In this document: positions 63,501 to 64,000 of the stretch, in pieces
Position numbering within the stretch: the first letter of the stretch is position 1
How the letters are laid out: each line of letters starts with the position of its first letter
DNA from: Dromaius novaehollandiae
Lineage: Eukaryota > Chordata > Aves > Casuariiformes > Dromaiidae
Direction: 5' to 3'
Assembly (NCBI RefSeq): GCF_036370855.1
Contig: NC_088102.1
Coordinates: forward strand, 67,279,601-67,343,600
Length of the DNA: 64,000 nucleotides
The notes under the pieces: generated by a model
The model's input: only the letters and a program-made list of their open reading frames with translations
What the model was told of the DNA's origin: nothing
Database searches by the model: none
Position numbers and translations under genes: made by a program

Positions 63501-64000
63501 AAGCTTTTCAAGGGATAAAGGCATGGTTTCATATTTGCTGGATTTTAAGCTGTCACAACAGGTTGACCAGAACAAGCTCCCTTTTATTGCTTCCTGAATA
63601 AGTTACATATTGGGACAGCTATTTCAATTTCATTTTGTTTTAGGGCAAGAAAATGGAGACAGACTGACAGTCCGCAGAACAACTCCAGTTTCTTAGCAGG
63701 ACTCCTGAATTCTAACTGGGAAACACTATTTCCAAAGATAAGAACAGAGCTTATTTTCCAGAATCCAGCAACACTTTGGACTCTGCTAATAAAAATGTCA
63801 ACTGATAGCAGTGTTTGCAGAAAGAGACTACTGCTAGAAACTACTCAGATTAACACACACTGTTAGCACAGGTGTTCATGCCACCAGCAGAAGGTGGGCA
63901 CTTTCAGTCAGTATGTACCTGGACAGATATGAACTACCAACCTGCAATTTAAATGCTACATAACCCATCCTTGTTCCTGCTCCCCTAAAACATCCTGTCT
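57583..64000 (-). other. BRSK2: BRSK2 intron (partial, runs off the window)
   Basis: The sequence upstream of the BRSK2 terminal exon on the minus strand. Its 3' end has an unusually long C/T tract with (CTTT)-type units (plus-strand 57600-57690) before the acceptor. I looked for the previous BRSK2 coding blocks, such as the KA1 segment FKRVVETIQAQLL, and for the known alternative C-terminus, and found neither. At least 6.4 kb of intron is therefore present. No other gene, RNA gene or transposon was recognised. Confidence 0.8.

Noticed and set aside
1..64000. CRISPR arrays, operons, prophage, tRNA or rRNA genes
   Set aside because: None seen; the DNA is vertebrate with spliced genes, and no regular spaced repeats or cloverleaf-type sequences were recognised by eye.

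Overview
This is vertebrate nuclear DNA, almost certainly from a bird of the chicken type. It has small exons separated by long AT-rich introns, GT-AG splice sites and CpG-island promoters. Interspersed repeats are very sparse, and the one I recognise is a 3' fragment of a CR1 LINE, the dominant avian retroelement. There are no operons, phage, CRISPR arrays or other prokaryotic features. Most open reading frames longer than 60 codons are chance frames in introns, UTRs or CpG islands.

Two genes can be named. MOB2 (zinc-binding MOB-family co-activator/regulator of NDR kinases) lies on the plus strand. It has a CpG-island promoter around 3.6-4.1 kb and five coding exons (3890-3999, 24606-24766, 26008-26101, 32318-32442, 34053-34363). 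Together these give a continuous 266-residue reading frame across four GT-AG introns, with a polyadenylation signal at 35312. BRSK2 (SAD-A kinase) lies on the minus strand, and only its terminal exon is in the window: about 3 kb of 3' UTR (54.3-57.36 kb) and the last 73 full codons (57359-57582). The rest of the window to 64000 is intron, and the kinase domain lies beyond the right edge. The two genes are tail to tail, as in the mammalian MOB2/BRSK2 locus.

Region by region: 1-3.6 kb is non-coding left flank. 3.6-4.1 kb is the MOB2 promoter and first exon. 4.0-24.6 kb is MOB2 intron 1, which contains a perfect 101-bp tandem duplication and a 21-G run. 24.6-35.3 kb holds MOB2 exons 2-5 and the 3' UTR. 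At 35.9-36.2 kb there is a long purine tract. 36.2-52.7 kb has no recognisable gene, but base composition suggests it is transcribed on the minus strand; it contains a CR1 fragment and a homeodomain-site-rich candidate conserved element. 52.7-53.45 kb is an orphan CpG island with a 3-copy repeat carrying MYB-like sites. 54.3-57.6 kb is the BRSK2 terminal exon, and 57.6-64 kb is BRSK2 intron.

The most useful observations are four. The BRSK2 terminal exon has an in-frame alternative 3' splice site that would remove exactly 16 codons. An unannotated transcript probably leaves the orphan CpG island on the minus strand. That island carries clustered MYB-type sites. A perfect tandem duplication lies in MOB2 intron 1. 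I found no new gene system of a mechanistic kind.
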